NCBI GenBank assembly: GCA_964441945.1
Contig: CAYTWB010000019.1
Span: forward strand, 1 to 57,659
Direction: 5' to 3'
Length of the DNA stretch: 57,659 nt
DNA from: JADGQM01 sp964441945
GTDB lineage: Bacteria; Desulfobacterota; Syntrophobacteria; Syntrophobacterales; Syntrophobacteraceae
The translations under genes and the position numbers were made by a program. Of this stretch, positions 42,341 through 51,276 are shown one piece after another; the first letter of the stretch is position 1, and each line of letters opens with the position of its first letter. Below the pieces are notes generated by a model. The model saw only the letters and a program-made list of their open reading frames with translations, had not been told where the DNA came from and did not search any database.

Positions 42341-43749
42341 AAGATCGGAGTTCGGACCAGACAGCAAGTTCCAGGCAGGCCATCCTCATTGTGGACGATG
42401 ATCCTCACATCCTGGAAGTCCTGGAAGCGCGCCTCTCCTCGGCAGGTCTTCGAGTCCGCACCGCAATCAGCGCCCAGGAAGCCCTCGAGGCCCTGAAGAC
42501 TCACCCCGTGGACCTTATCATCACGGATGTCCGGATGCCGGGCATGGGAGGAATGGACCTTTACGTTGAAGTTCACGCTTTGCGGCCGGAGCTGCCGGTT
42601 ATTTTTCTGACCGCCTACGGGACTATTCCCGATGCTGTCAAAGCGGTCAAAGCGGGGGTCGTTGACTACCTGACCAAACCCTTCGAAGGTCGTGATCTCC
42701 TGCAAAAAGTCCAGGATATCCTGCGCACGCGCGGCCCGCGCCCGGCCCAGGAAACCTTGCCTCCGCTCAACAAGGTGCTCACCGGCGGCAAGAGTCCGGC
42801 CATGATGGAGCTCTTCGATCTGATCGAACGGATCGCACCGAGTGATATCAATGTTCTTATTCTGGGTGAGAGCGGCGTGGGAAAAGAACGGGTGGCACGC
42901 CTGATCCATCAGCGGGGCCCCCGTGGGCGTCATCCTTTTGTTGTCGTGGACTGTGGGTCTACTCCAACTGGACTGCTCGAAAGTGAGCTGTTCGGGCATG
43001 TTCGAGGCTCCTTCACGCATGCCATTCGCGACAAGAAGGGATTGATCGAGGCGGCGGACCGGGGGACCCTGTTTCTGGATGAGATTGGGAATATCTCGGC
43101 CGAGATGCAGGTTCGGCTCCTGCGCTTTCTGGAAGACCGCAAAATCCGCAGAATCGGAGACCTGCGGGAAATCCCCGTGGACTGCCGGGTTATCGCCGCC
43201 ACCAATGTGGATTTGCCGGACGAGGTCGCAGAGGGGAATTTCCGGGAAGACCTTTACTATCGACTCCGTGTGGTCACCCTCAAGATACCGCCGCTTCGAG
43301 AACGGAAAGAGGACATCCCGCTCCTGGCCCAACACTTCGTGGAAGCTTTCTGCGAAAGCCACAAACTGCCGATGGCCAAACTGCCGCCGGAAACGGTCAA
43401 ACTGCTGACGGATTATCCCTGGCCGGGCAATGTGAGAGAGCTGAAGAATGCTCTGGAGGGTGGTGTGGTCCTCTGCCGGGATGGTGTTGTGCACCCCGGA
43501 GATCTCCATCTGCCCGGCCTTGCGGAATTGCGCCCAAAAGCTCCTGTAGCGAGCGGGGGTGAGGCCTTTTCGCTGGAAGAGAGTGAGCGCAATGCCATCA
43601 TTCGTGCCTTGCAGCAGGCCGGATGGGTGCAGAAAGACGCGGCTGAGCTCCTTGGTATCAGCCGCAGGGCCATTCACTACAAAATCAAGAAGTATGGGAT
43701 CGAACTCGCCGGGAAACGCTCCGTCAGCGATGAATCCCACGGTGACTGA
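42337..43749 (+). CDS. Sigma54-dependent response regulator, GlrR/QseF-like
   Basis: The 470-residue regulator has a receiver domain (phospho-acceptor D64 in LIITDVRMPG; K115-type TKPF), an AAA+ sigma54-activator domain (Walker A GESGVGKE, 177-184; Walker B GTLFLDEI, 243-250) and a Fis-type helix-turn-helix (QKDAAELLGISRRAIHYKIKK). The sigma54-contact loop, normally GAFTGA, reads GSFTHA (224-229). The start codon is TTG at 42337, overlapping the upstream stop. It should act on promoters in response to the GlrK-like kinase, if the altered loop still works with sigma54. Confidence 0.88.
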   Translation: MKDRSSDQTASSRQAILIVDDDPHILEVLEARLSSAGLRVRTAISAQEALEALKTHPVDLIITDVRMPGMGGMDLYVEVHALRPELPVIFLTAYGTIPDAVKAVKAGVVDYLTKPFEGRDLLQKVQDILRTRGPRPAQETLPPLNKVLTGGKSPAMMELFDLIERIAPSDINVLILGESGVGKERVARLIHQRGPRGRHPFVVVDCGSTPTGLLESELFGHVRGSFTHAIRDKKGLIEAADRGTLFLDEIGNISAEMQVRLLRFLEDRKIRRIGDLREIPVDCRVIAATNVDLPDEVAEGNFREDLYYRLRVVTLKIPPLRERKEDIPLLAQHFVEAFCESHKLPMAKLPPETVKLLTDYPWPGNVRELKNALEGGVVLCRDGVVHPGDLHLPGLAELRPKAPVASGGEAFSLEESERNAIIRALQQAGWVQKDAAELLGISRRAIHYKIKKYGIELAGKRSVSDESHGD

Positions 43750-43766
43750 CGATCTCTCGAACGACT

Positions 43767-44087
43767 ATGGATGATTTGCCGTCGGCACAATACTCTGATC
43801 TGATGGAAATGAGCCTGCTGGCCCTGGGATTTGTGGCGCAGGGGCTATTCACGGCAAGATTTCTGGTGCAGTGGATCGCCAGCGAACGGGCAGGGCGCAG
43901 TGTGGTCCCTCTTGCCTTCTGGTTTCTAAGCGTTGCCGGGGGAGGTCTGCTCCTGCTCTACGCCATATTTCGAAAAGACCCCGTATTCATCGCCGGACAG
44001 GGTGCCGGTCTGGTCGTCTATCTCCGCAACCTCTACCTCATCTACAGGGAACGAACGCGGGAAAAGGCCTTTGAAAGAGAAGCTTGA
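43767..44087 (+). CDS. Lipid-A-disaccharide synthase N-terminal-domain (LpxB_N) membrane protein
   Basis: The 106-residue protein has three membrane helices and the LABN signature: LGFVAQGLFTARFLVQWI, SVVPLAFWFLSVAGGGLLL and GQGAGLVVYLRNLYLI. Such stand-alone domains accompany lipid-linked sugar pathways. It is convergent with the GT2 gene (5 nt apart). It follows the sigma54 regulator by 17 nt and may be transcribed with it. The start (ATG at 43767) has no strong ribosome site. Confidence 0.82.
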   Translation: MDDLPSAQYSDLMEMSLLALGFVAQGLFTARFLVQWIASERAGRSVVPLAFWFLSVAGGGLLLLYAIFRKDPVFIAGQGAGLVVYLRNLYLIYRERTREKAFEREA

Positions 44088-44091
44088 AGCC

Positions 44092-45102
44092 TCAATCCTC
44101 CCTTCGAAGGACCTCCCGGACGGCATAAATCTTCTTGCCCGTGGATTCAAAGTAAGTGCGAACCAGGATCTCTCCGATCAGGCCTATCGCCAGGAACTGG
44201 ACACCCGCAAGCATGAGCGATGAGGCAAGGAGTGTCAGGGGGCCGTGCTCCACAAACAGATGAACGCCCTCGAAAATCTTCCGGTAGGCCAGGAAAGCGG
44301 CGATCAGGCCGGACAGTCCCCAGCAGCCCAGGAAGAGCTTGCCGAAGAGATGAAGGGGCCGAGTCATATAGCGCAGGAGAAATCCGACGGTGATCAGGTC
44401 GAACATCACTCTGAATGTCCTCGATAGCCCATAATGCGATTTTCCGTTGTTTCGCCCGAGGTCCTTGATCGGGATCTCGGCCATCCGCGCCCCGCTGAGG
44501 GAAGAGAGAGCCGGAACAAAACGATGCAGGTCGCCGTAGAGGTGCAGATCGGCGAGAATCTCACGGCGATAGGCCTTGAAGGTAGTACCGAAGTCGTGCA
44601 GGCGAACCCCTGAAACCTTCGCCATCAGCCAGTTGGCGATGCGGGAAGGGAGTGTGCGAGTCAAGAAAGCATCAGAGCGTGTGACTCTCCACCCGGAAAC
44701 GAGATCGTATCCCTCGCCAATCTTGCTCAGGAAGTTTGGAATCTCCTCGGGATCGTGCTGCAGATCACCATCCAGGGCTACGATGATGTCACCGCGGGCG
44801 TGGTCGAACCCGGCCATCAGCGCCGCAGTCTGGCCATAGTTGCGGCGCAGATGGATAACCGCCACGCGCGGATCGGCTGCATTCATTGACTGAAGCAGCA
44901 ATGGCGTTTCGTCCGTACTGCCGTCGTTGATAAACACTAGCTCCCACGGTTCTCCCACGGCTTCCATTGTGGTCCTGGTGCGCCGATAGAGCTCCGCAAG
45001 GGCCTCCTGCTCGTTGTGAAGCGGTATCACGATGGAAATTTTGGGGGGCTCGGCCTTTGGGGTCGATCCCATCTTGAGTAAGATGCTTCTTAAAGCGTTC
45101 AC
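44092..45102 (-). CDS. GT2 glycosyltransferase, ArnC/DPM1-like
   Basis: The 336-residue enzyme has a GT-A domain (about 20-230) and two C-terminal membrane helices (about 233-258 and 275-300). Sugar-nucleotide binding is supported by ISIVIPLHNEQEALAELY, FINDGSTDETP and the metal-binding IIVALDGDLQHDP (DxD-like). This is the architecture of polyprenyl-phosphate sugar transferases. Together with the neighbouring LpxB_N and YdjC genes it suggests sugar transfer to a lipid carrier or lipid A. Start overlaps the YdjC stop (45099-45102). Confidence 0.88.
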   Translation of the reverse strand: MNALRSILLKMGSTPKAEPPKISIVIPLHNEQEALAELYRRTRTTMEAVGEPWELVFINDGSTDETPLLLQSMNAADPRVAVIHLRRNYGQTAALMAGFDHARGDIIVALDGDLQHDPEEIPNFLSKIGEGYDLVSGWRVTRSDAFLTRTLPSRIANWLMAKVSGVRLHDFGTTFKAYRREILADLHLYGDLHRFVPALSSLSGARMAEIPIKDLGRNNGKSHYGLSRTFRVMFDLITVGFLLRYMTRPLHLFGKLFLGCWGLSGLIAAFLAYRKIFEGVHLFVEHGPLTLLASSLMLAGVQFLAIGLIGEILVRTYFESTGKKIYAVREVLRRED

Positions 45103-46007
45103 TTGTCCTCCGTTAGGAAACTGCTCAGCGTGATGCCCAGCCTTGCGATATGGTCCTTGAGTTCCGATGACATCAGCAGGTCCCGCTCCGTTTCCCGCTG
45201 TTTTAAAAGTCGCGTCTTCAACCGAATCAGGTCTCCGTCACAATCGCCGGGATGGACCATCCATTCGGTCACTCCCGGCCGGACTTCTTTCACGAGCCGG
45301 ACCATAACCGCTTCATTCCAGGCACCGGTGAGCGAGATCCCGAAGAAATGGTCCGGATTACGGAGATTCGATCCCCGCATCTCTCCGGTGAAGCCTCTTC
45401 TACAGGCATGGAGCAGCTTTGCCTTCAAATGCTGCATGCAAAAGGACGGTATCCTTTCTCTCTCTATCAGCCGACCCACGCAAAGAACCGAAGTGCGATC
45501 GAACGGACTCCGGACCCACCGGATGGAATACTTGCGTGCCAGTTCGACCACGGTTTCCAATACCTGAGGCAAAACATGGACGTGCTTGTGGCTGTCCAAA
45601 TGGGTGGGCTTCAGGCCATGGTCGAGGACTTTGGTGATCTGAGCGGTCAATTCCAGTCGAACCGCATCTTTGCTGATTGCACCGCAAAGAAGAGACGCCG
45701 CCAGCTCCCCCGGCGTGGCCGGCAGGCATCCGTTTTCATGAACCAGCCCTCGGATCTTTGATGAAGATAAAACGGGGGGCAATTCGGTGAGCACCAGATG
45801 AACCCCGACATCCAGTCCTTCGTTGTCCCTTAGCATTCCGACGGCATGGTCAAAAGCATAGCCATTGGCCATGAGTGTGGCACTGCGCAGACACCCTGCG
45901 ACGAAGCATTGCCGGATCGCCTCATTGACACCCCGAGTATAGCCGAGGTCATCCGCGTTGATGATGAGGACTCGCCTTCCGACCTCCACCATGGCTCCCT
46001 GCCCCAA
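45099..46007 (-). CDS. YdjC/ChbG-HpnK-type carbohydrate deacetylase
   Basis: The 302-residue protein belongs to the YdjC deacetylase family, which removes acetyl groups from amino sugars. Metal ligands are D and D in IINADDLGYTRGVN, and histidines in LDSHKHVHVLPQV and MVHPGDCDGD. It is close in type to HpnK of hopanoid glycan synthesis. Coupling (4-nt overlap) to the GT2 gene suggests deacetylation of a lipid-linked N-acetyl sugar. Start could also be 45992 (MVEVGRRVLI); 46007 is given as the furthest ATG. Confidence 0.85.
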   Translation of the reverse strand: MGQGAMVEVGRRVLIINADDLGYTRGVNEAIRQCFVAGCLRSATLMANGYAFDHAVGMLRDNEGLDVGVHLVLTELPPVLSSSKIRGLVHENGCLPATPGELAASLLCGAISKDAVRLELTAQITKVLDHGLKPTHLDSHKHVHVLPQVLETVVELARKYSIRWVRSPFDRTSVLCVGRLIERERIPSFCMQHLKAKLLHACRRGFTGEMRGSNLRNPDHFFGISLTGAWNEAVMVRLVKEVRPGVTEWMVHPGDCDGDLIRLKTRLLKQRETERDLLMSSELKDHIARLGITLSSFLTEDK

Positions 46008-46050
46008 TGCTGTTCACTGATGGCCCTCTGGATTCGAACCCCCTGAGCGT

Positions 46051-46230
46051 CATTCCGGCATGTTCTTAGCCGGAATCCAGCGGGGCCGCCGCCTCTCTGG
46101 ATGCAGTCTAAACGCAGCCCTGTAACTTCATTTGGACATATGAAGTTTCATAAGAGCTTCCAGAATATCCCTGGACCCCGGCCAAAGCTTGTCCCTGCAG
46201 GCATCAGGCTGGGAACTTGCCGGGGTGACG
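46051..46230. repeat. Dispersed repeat fragments, copy C
   Basis: CATTCCGGC-atgttctta-GCCGGAAT (46051-46076) copies the hairpin seen at 18179 and 23200. At about 46165-46229, CTGGACCCCGGCCAAAG and TGCCGGGGTGACGG repeat pieces found at 23240-23275. The 656-bp gap 46008-46663 otherwise holds only a remnant reading frame. Confidence 0.6.
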
Positions 46231-46297
46231 GTTTGAAGCTTTGGGTGGGACTCACCCAGCCCTCCAAACGCCCAGATGGCACTTGCTAGCAAAAGAT

Positions 46298-46591
46298 TCA
46301 CCCGGTGTCAAGATAACCCCTTGCAGACTGGATATTTGACATAGGGTAGACGCGAGCGTGAAGGATGCGAAAACATGCCAGATAGGAGCGTGTGAAGGGA
46401 TCCAGAAGCAGCGAAGAGGAATAGACGGTATCGTGTTTTGGGTGGGGTCGAGTATGCTGGTAGTGGAAGAGGGCGTAGCGGTCGTGATCGAAGACAATAA
46501 GCTTGTTGCCGTTTTCTTCGCTGACTTTTTCCCGGAGCTTGCGTATACCAGTCTCCCGGCCCTTTTCTTCGAGCTTATCCTGTTGATCCAT
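46298..46591 (-). pseudogene. Remnant reading frame of unknown origin
   Basis: The 97-residue frame reads MDQQDKLEEKGRETGIRKL and NGNKLIVFDHDRYALF, then continues as a low-quality peptide. The frame also stays open upstream to a TGA at about 46660, adding a protein-like ILTAAFQTW before the first ATG, so it looks like the C-terminal tail of a longer protein, possibly a transposase. It follows the winged-helix gene by 72 nt on the same strand. No firm family identification is possible. Confidence 0.3.
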
Positions 46592-46663
46592 CCATGTTTG
46601 AAAGGCTGCGGTTAGTATCTTAATTCCAGGATTCGTGCTTTTTCTGGCAGAAAACAGTAATTT

Positions 46664-47854
46664 TCACGGCAAACTCAGGTGACCGGCAAGGTTGGGAATG
46701 ATGACCAATTCTTTGAGTTTGAGGCCCATGGTGATCACCTGAGATCCGAATTTTGTCAGGTAGTACTTGTACGTGTGGCCGATTTTTCTGATGAGGCCAT
46801 GAACATGAAGACGTCTGATCATGCGAGAGATCTGAGCACTGGTTTTTTCTTTGAGTTTTCGCCTCAGGTGTTTGTTCTGGAAGCCACTGATGGTGAATTC
46901 TCCACTTGCTATCGATTCGAGGAGCAGCTGGTCTTGATCATCAAAGAGATTGAAGCCTTTGTACGAACGCTCACCTTCGACAACGGTTTTGGAGATCTTG
47001 TCCAATTTCTTGATCCCGGCGCTCGGGTCATCGATGGCGGAAATGAACTCCAGGTATCTGCGGTTGGCCGCAAGGAGAAGGTGGCTAAGCGCTGGCAAGG
47101 AGTAGATCCCCTTTTTCATTTGGGCAAGTTTTCTGGATTGGCTACCATCCCGGTGTTCTACCAATCGGTAGTGCTTGAAAAATGAGACATCATTTACCGT
47201 GGTCTCAATGCGCAGAATCAGACTGAACTTGTCATACATTTTTATGGAAACCGAACCCATGGTGTGCTTGATCCGGGTTCCCTCAATCCGGGTATTGAAG
47301 TTGTTGCCCATTTCATCTTGGTAGTTCTCATGGAGCTTTCTGCCCAGGAAGGTGGCGATGTTTTCAGGTTTTACGGTGTGGATGGCCGTGCGGGTAAGAT
47401 GCCCATAGATTAGCCGGAGATCTTCCTGGTGTTCGAAAACGATATCGGTTGCATATTCAGCCTGCATGATACTCCAGTGATAGCTCAGGTCGAATCTCTT
47501 GATGATGGGGCAAAACCGCTCCGCGAAGAGATCGAGTCGATGGTGCAGGAGATCCACTTTGAAGGAATCACTGAGTTCTTGGGCACGGCTGAAATCCGAA
47601 ATCCCCGAGAACACATTGTCCATGAGAGTGAAGCGGATAGATTGCTTGGCCAAACGGCTAGCCAACCAGGTGTGCCCATTGAAATAGACCTGAAGGCGAA
47701 AGGGACACCAGGTGAGAACACGGACATAACAAAGCCCGAAGTCCTCATCGATGAGATAGAAGTAGTAGTGAAGACACTTGCCATCAGCAGCTTTAAGGAA
47801 GGTCTTGTGGGTCTGCTTGTCGTGCCAGGGCTTGTAGGTCTGACAGGGTTCCAT
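46664..47854 (-). CDS. Winged-helix (MarR-like) protein of a multicopy family, 5'-truncated
   Basis: The 396-residue frame from 47854 starts MEPCQTYKPWHDKQTHKTF. I recall a family of longer proteins in which this segment is internal (preceded by about 100 residues), and which occur in several copies per genome, often annotated as MarR-like because of a C-terminal winged helix (ISRMIRRLHVHGLIRKIGHTY). The N-terminal part is therefore probably missing. Middle motifs include LHYYFYLIDEDFGLCYVRV and LRIETTVNDVSFFKHYRLVE. The open frame runs to 47899 but the extra 15 residues look foreign. Function and mobility are unknown; recall of the family could not be checked. Confidence 0.55.
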   Translation of the reverse strand: MEPCQTYKPWHDKQTHKTFLKAADGKCLHYYFYLIDEDFGLCYVRVLTWCPFRLQVYFNGHTWLASRLAKQSIRFTLMDNVFSGISDFSRAQELSDSFKVDLLHHRLDLFAERFCPIIKRFDLSYHWSIMQAEYATDIVFEHQEDLRLIYGHLTRTAIHTVKPENIATFLGRKLHENYQDEMGNNFNTRIEGTRIKHTMGSVSIKMYDKFSLILRIETTVNDVSFFKHYRLVEHRDGSQSRKLAQMKKGIYSLPALSHLLLAANRRYLEFISAIDDPSAGIKKLDKISKTVVEGERSYKGFNLFDDQDQLLLESIASGEFTISGFQNKHLRRKLKEKTSAQISRMIRRLHVHGLIRKIGHTYKYYLTKFGSQVITMGLKLKELVIIPNLAGHLSLP

Positions 47855-47856
47855 GA

Positions 47857-48633
47857 ATGATGGGTACGAAGATAGGGCAGAGAAGCACTTTAGTGGCAAA
47901 CGGAGCTACATACTACATTGATACGACCGTGCCTGAAGACAAGCAGGCTTCAAGAAGTGTATTTGAAGAGAACAAGAAGTACAATTTTTTCCTAATCTAC
48001 CCGAAGAGCTCCACAAACATCACTTTTCATCTTTACGTGGGTAAGGGCCTTACCGATGACGATATAAAAAGCCGGGTCAAGATGGTTCGTATGGGCAAAT
48101 CGCCCACTGAAGACGGCTTTGTGGTCCTTGGAACCCCCATTGAGTCGATCGAGGAGAATCCGACTTGGAACAAGGATTGGGGTTGGGGCGAAAAGCCGGA
48201 CTACGATCCTGGAACCGGTATCTTGACAGTCAGGATGAATTACAGAGCTCAGAGCGCTTTTGACTTTGTCAAGGCAGCCAGTGAGGCGTGTGGGCCTCCG
48301 TCCGTCTGCCAGTGGAACGGCACACAGTGCGTAGCAGCGGACAAGCCCACCAGTCCCATTGACTACCGCGTTGGGGACAACGTCTGCCAATGGTCCGTCA
48401 AAGCGCTGGAATGCCCCTCTGGAGGATGTCCGGGGTTCCAGGTGGAATTCCCGCCCGGATTTCTGGCGGACGGTTCGAACCCTCGGCCCGACCCTAAGCC
48501 CTTTCCACCCTCATGATCCGTTCCATGGAAATTGGTGGACGAGGAGACGGCCGGTGTGGGTACTCCATGTTACTATGAGGCCCAGCCTGAACCCTACATT
48601 CCCCCGGACCCTGGCAAGCCGGTGTGCCCGTAA
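47857..48633 (+). pseudogene. Cys/Pro-rich unknown protein with in-frame TGA
   Basis: The frame from 47857 gives 219 residues to a TGA at 48514-48516. It then stays open for 38 more codons (SVPWKLVDEETAG, PEPYIPPDPGKPVCP) to TAA at 48631-48633. The composition is continuous across the stop: proline- and cysteine-rich before (CPSGGCPGFQVEFPPGF) and after. It therefore looks like one gene with a nonsense codon. No selenocysteine signal was recognised after the TGA. Its start lies 2 nt from the divergent truncated gene. It ends 11 nt before the cytochrome start, so the pair may be an operon. Family unknown. Confidence 0.5.
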
Positions 48634-48644
48634 AGGGTGTCTTC

Positions 48645-50414
48645 ATGTGCCGTCGATATTTTGATACCTCGCCACCCTGGCGAAAACATCGGTTCTTTCG
48701 AAGGGCTCGATCTTGCGCGATCCTGACGCCGGCAGTTGTGCTCGCGGGTGGATTCATCCTCTTAGCCTCGGGTATTACGGCTATCGCCGCATTGCCCGCC
48801 GGCTCTGGAGTAGTGTCGGGGATCGTCGTCTCTGAAGATGGACTTCCCCTCGCCAGCGTAAACGTGCGGCCTCAGGGGGCCTCGACCGCCACAGTGACCG
48901 ACGGGTCCGGGGCGTTCGCCGTAGGAGGACTTCCTTGGGGATCGAACGTCACCATCAGCGCGTGGAAGGAAGGGTACTACTGTGGCATCGCCCGGGACTG
49001 CCCCGTGCCAGCCGAGGGCGTATCCGTCCGGCTCATTCGAGTCCAGTCCAGGGACAACCCTCTCTACAGCTGGGTCCCGCCCACATCGAGAGAAGTCAAG
49101 GGAAGCTGCGCCGAATGCCACAATCCGGCGATCATCGAAATGTCCCTCAATGACGCTCACTTGAAATCCGCACGGAACCCCAGATTTCTCACCATGTATT
49201 ACGGAACGGATACACAGGGGAACCGCAGTGCGGCCACCACCTGGGGAAAAGGCACCGGGCCATGGAAGAACACTCTCATGCCCCTTCCGCCGGACCCTTC
49301 TCAGCCGTACTTCGGACCCGGATATGTTCAGGACTTCCCAGGATTGCCTATTGATTGCACAGCCTGCCACATTCCCGGCGCAACCCTGAGCGGGCGCCCC
49401 GACCCGGCCGGAGTAACAGGGACGGACACGTTTGGAATACATTGCGATTTCTGCCACAAGACGGCGGATATCCTTATCGACCCCGTGACAAGAATGCCTT
49501 TCCAAGTACTTACCGGCGTCCGATCGATGAAGATCACACGACCTTTCACCGACGATCCTGAGCGGCCGCAGCTCTTTTTCGGGACTTTTGAGGACGACAA
49601 CGTTCCTGAAGAGGACACCGCTCTACCGCTTTACAGTGAAAGCCGTTTCTGCGCCCCCTGCCACACCGGAGGTTTCTGGAATACGGGCATCTACAATTCA
49701 TACGGTGAATGGATCAATAGCCCATACGCAGACGTCACCTCCGGGAAATTCAAATCCTGCCAGGACTGCCACATGCCTTCCCCAACCGAATGGAAAGGAC
49801 AACGGCTTGTTAATGTCGCCCCTGGCAAAGGTGGGATAGACCGCGACCCTTCCAGAATCCATTCTCATCTGACCAGTATCGACGAGGGATTGCTCAGAAA
49901 CTCCCTCACGATGACCGCTGGGGCCGAGATGAGCAGCGGTAGGCTGATAGTGAATGTGACCATAACCAACGATCGGACGGGCCATCACATCCCAACCGAC
50001 TGCCCGCTGCGGCACATGATCCTGGTCATAGACACAAGGGATCCCGAGGGGAACCGCCTGAAACAGGACAGTGGCAACGTCGTGCCCGACTGGTGCGGAA
50101 AGGGAGATCCGGAGCAAGGCCGCTATGCCGGGCTGCCGGGCAATGTCTTTGCCAAAGTCCTCAAGGAAAAGTGGACCGAGCACTACCCCGCACAGGCATA
50201 TTGGAGGCATACGGACGTCTACCAAGACAACCGGATCGCCGCGTGCAAGAGCGATAAGTCGTCCTACGCCTTCCTCGTGTCTGGGCCCGGTAAATACTCT
50301 ATTGCCGTCACCCTGATATACCGGAGGGCATTCATCGAACTGATGGAGATCAAGAAATGGGATGCGCCTGACGTCGTCATGGCTTTGGAACATTTGACCC
50401 TGACAATCCCTTGA
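48645..50414 (+). CDS. Five-heme cytochrome c with N-terminal carboxypeptidase-regulatory-like domain
   Basis: The 589-residue protein has a basic N terminus and membrane anchor or signal (about 25-50), a carboxypeptidase-regulatory-like beta domain (about 55-115; GIVVSEDGLPLASVNVRPQG, GAFAVGGLPWGSNVTISAW), and five CxxCH heme sites at about residues 155 (CAECH), 238 (CTACH), 267 (CDFCH), 336 (CAPCH) and 372 (CQDCH). The remaining C-terminal 200 residues lack heme sites. It would move electrons at or beyond the periplasm. The start at 48645 was chosen over a GTG at 48624. The partner is unknown. Confidence 0.82.
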   Translation: MCRRYFDTSPPWRKHRFFRRARSCAILTPAVVLAGGFILLASGITAIAALPAGSGVVSGIVVSEDGLPLASVNVRPQGASTATVTDGSGAFAVGGLPWGSNVTISAWKEGYYCGIARDCPVPAEGVSVRLIRVQSRDNPLYSWVPPTSREVKGSCAECHNPAIIEMSLNDAHLKSARNPRFLTMYYGTDTQGNRSAATTWGKGTGPWKNTLMPLPPDPSQPYFGPGYVQDFPGLPIDCTACHIPGATLSGRPDPAGVTGTDTFGIHCDFCHKTADILIDPVTRMPFQVLTGVRSMKITRPFTDDPERPQLFFGTFEDDNVPEEDTALPLYSESRFCAPCHTGGFWNTGIYNSYGEWINSPYADVTSGKFKSCQDCHMPSPTEWKGQRLVNVAPGKGGIDRDPSRIHSHLTSIDEGLLRNSLTMTAGAEMSSGRLIVNVTITNDRTGHHIPTDCPLRHMILVIDTRDPEGNRLKQDSGNVVPDWCGKGDPEQGRYAGLPGNVFAKVLKEKWTEHYPAQAYWRHTDVYQDNRIAACKSDKSSYAFLVSGPGKYSIAVTLIYRRAFIELMEIKKWDAPDVVMALEHLTLTIP

Positions 50415-50469
50415 TCGTCGAGTCTTTGACGCCTCTCTCATTCACATCTACACTCGGAACACGTTAGGC

Positions 50470-50991
50470 TCAAACACAAAGGTTCACGGTGTTGGCGATG
50501 GCGCCCCCTGGATCGCCGATCAGATCCATATGGTATTTGGCCCTAATGGGAGCTATTTGATCGATTTCTATCGTTTGTGTGAATACCTGGCTGCGGCTGC
50601 CAACAGATGCGCCCCAGATAGCAAGGAATCGTGGTTGGAACGACAAAAAGAGCTCACGAAAACCAATGGTACATCAGAAGTTCTGGAAGGTTTAAACCTC
50701 CATCTGGGACCCGAGAGTGTCCCTGACAAAGACGCTCCTGTGAGGGCGTGCTATCGTTACATTTCAAATCGGGAGGAGCAATTCGACTATAAGGGCGCAC
50801 TGGAAGCCGGATTACCCATAGGTTCGGGGGAGATTGAAAGTGGCCATCGCTTTGTCATTCAAGATCGGCGAAAGCGTCCCGGAGCTTGGTGGAAACCAGA
50901 CAATGCACAATCCATGTTGGCTCTGAGAGTACTGCGAGCCAACGATGACCGGGGCCTTTATTGGGACAAGATCGAACAACAAGCTGCTTGA
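50470..50991 (+). mobile_element. ISKra4-family transposase, C-terminal remnant
   Basis: The frame includes KVHGVGDGAPWIADQIHM (from 50479), then SYLIDFYRLCEYLAAAANRC and GLPIGSGEIESGHRFVIQ, then GAWWKPDNAQSMLALRV, which I recognise as the C-terminal half of ISKra4-type transposases. The N-terminal half and the left end are missing: the cytochrome gene ends at 50414. It is a dead remnant, not an active element. The following 285 bp to 51276 hold no gene that I can see. Confidence 0.75.
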
Positions 50992-51276
50992 CCTACTCCC
51001 ACTTTTGATTGCACCCACCTGCAGACACGGGGAATTTAGGGGGCAACCGGAGATAGAACGCGGGCCGGAATGTTATTGACGGCCCTCAGGGGATATGGTA
51101 CTGAAAAACCTCCCGGAAGCGCAATCTGGTAGAATCAATCATGCCTTATCATCTCAACCTGTGAAGATCGATAACACAAGCAACGTTGATCGAAGCAGAC
51201 AATAATATCTTACCATCACGGTGTCGTGCAGTGCACAGCTGATCAATTTTAACTACAAGCAGAAAAGGAGTTCGAC

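Noticed and set aside
48514..48570. Selenocysteine insertion at the in-frame TGA
   Set aside because: No convincing hairpin at the required distance, and the flanking residues (PPS before, SVPW after) do not resemble a redox site. Kept only as a remote option.
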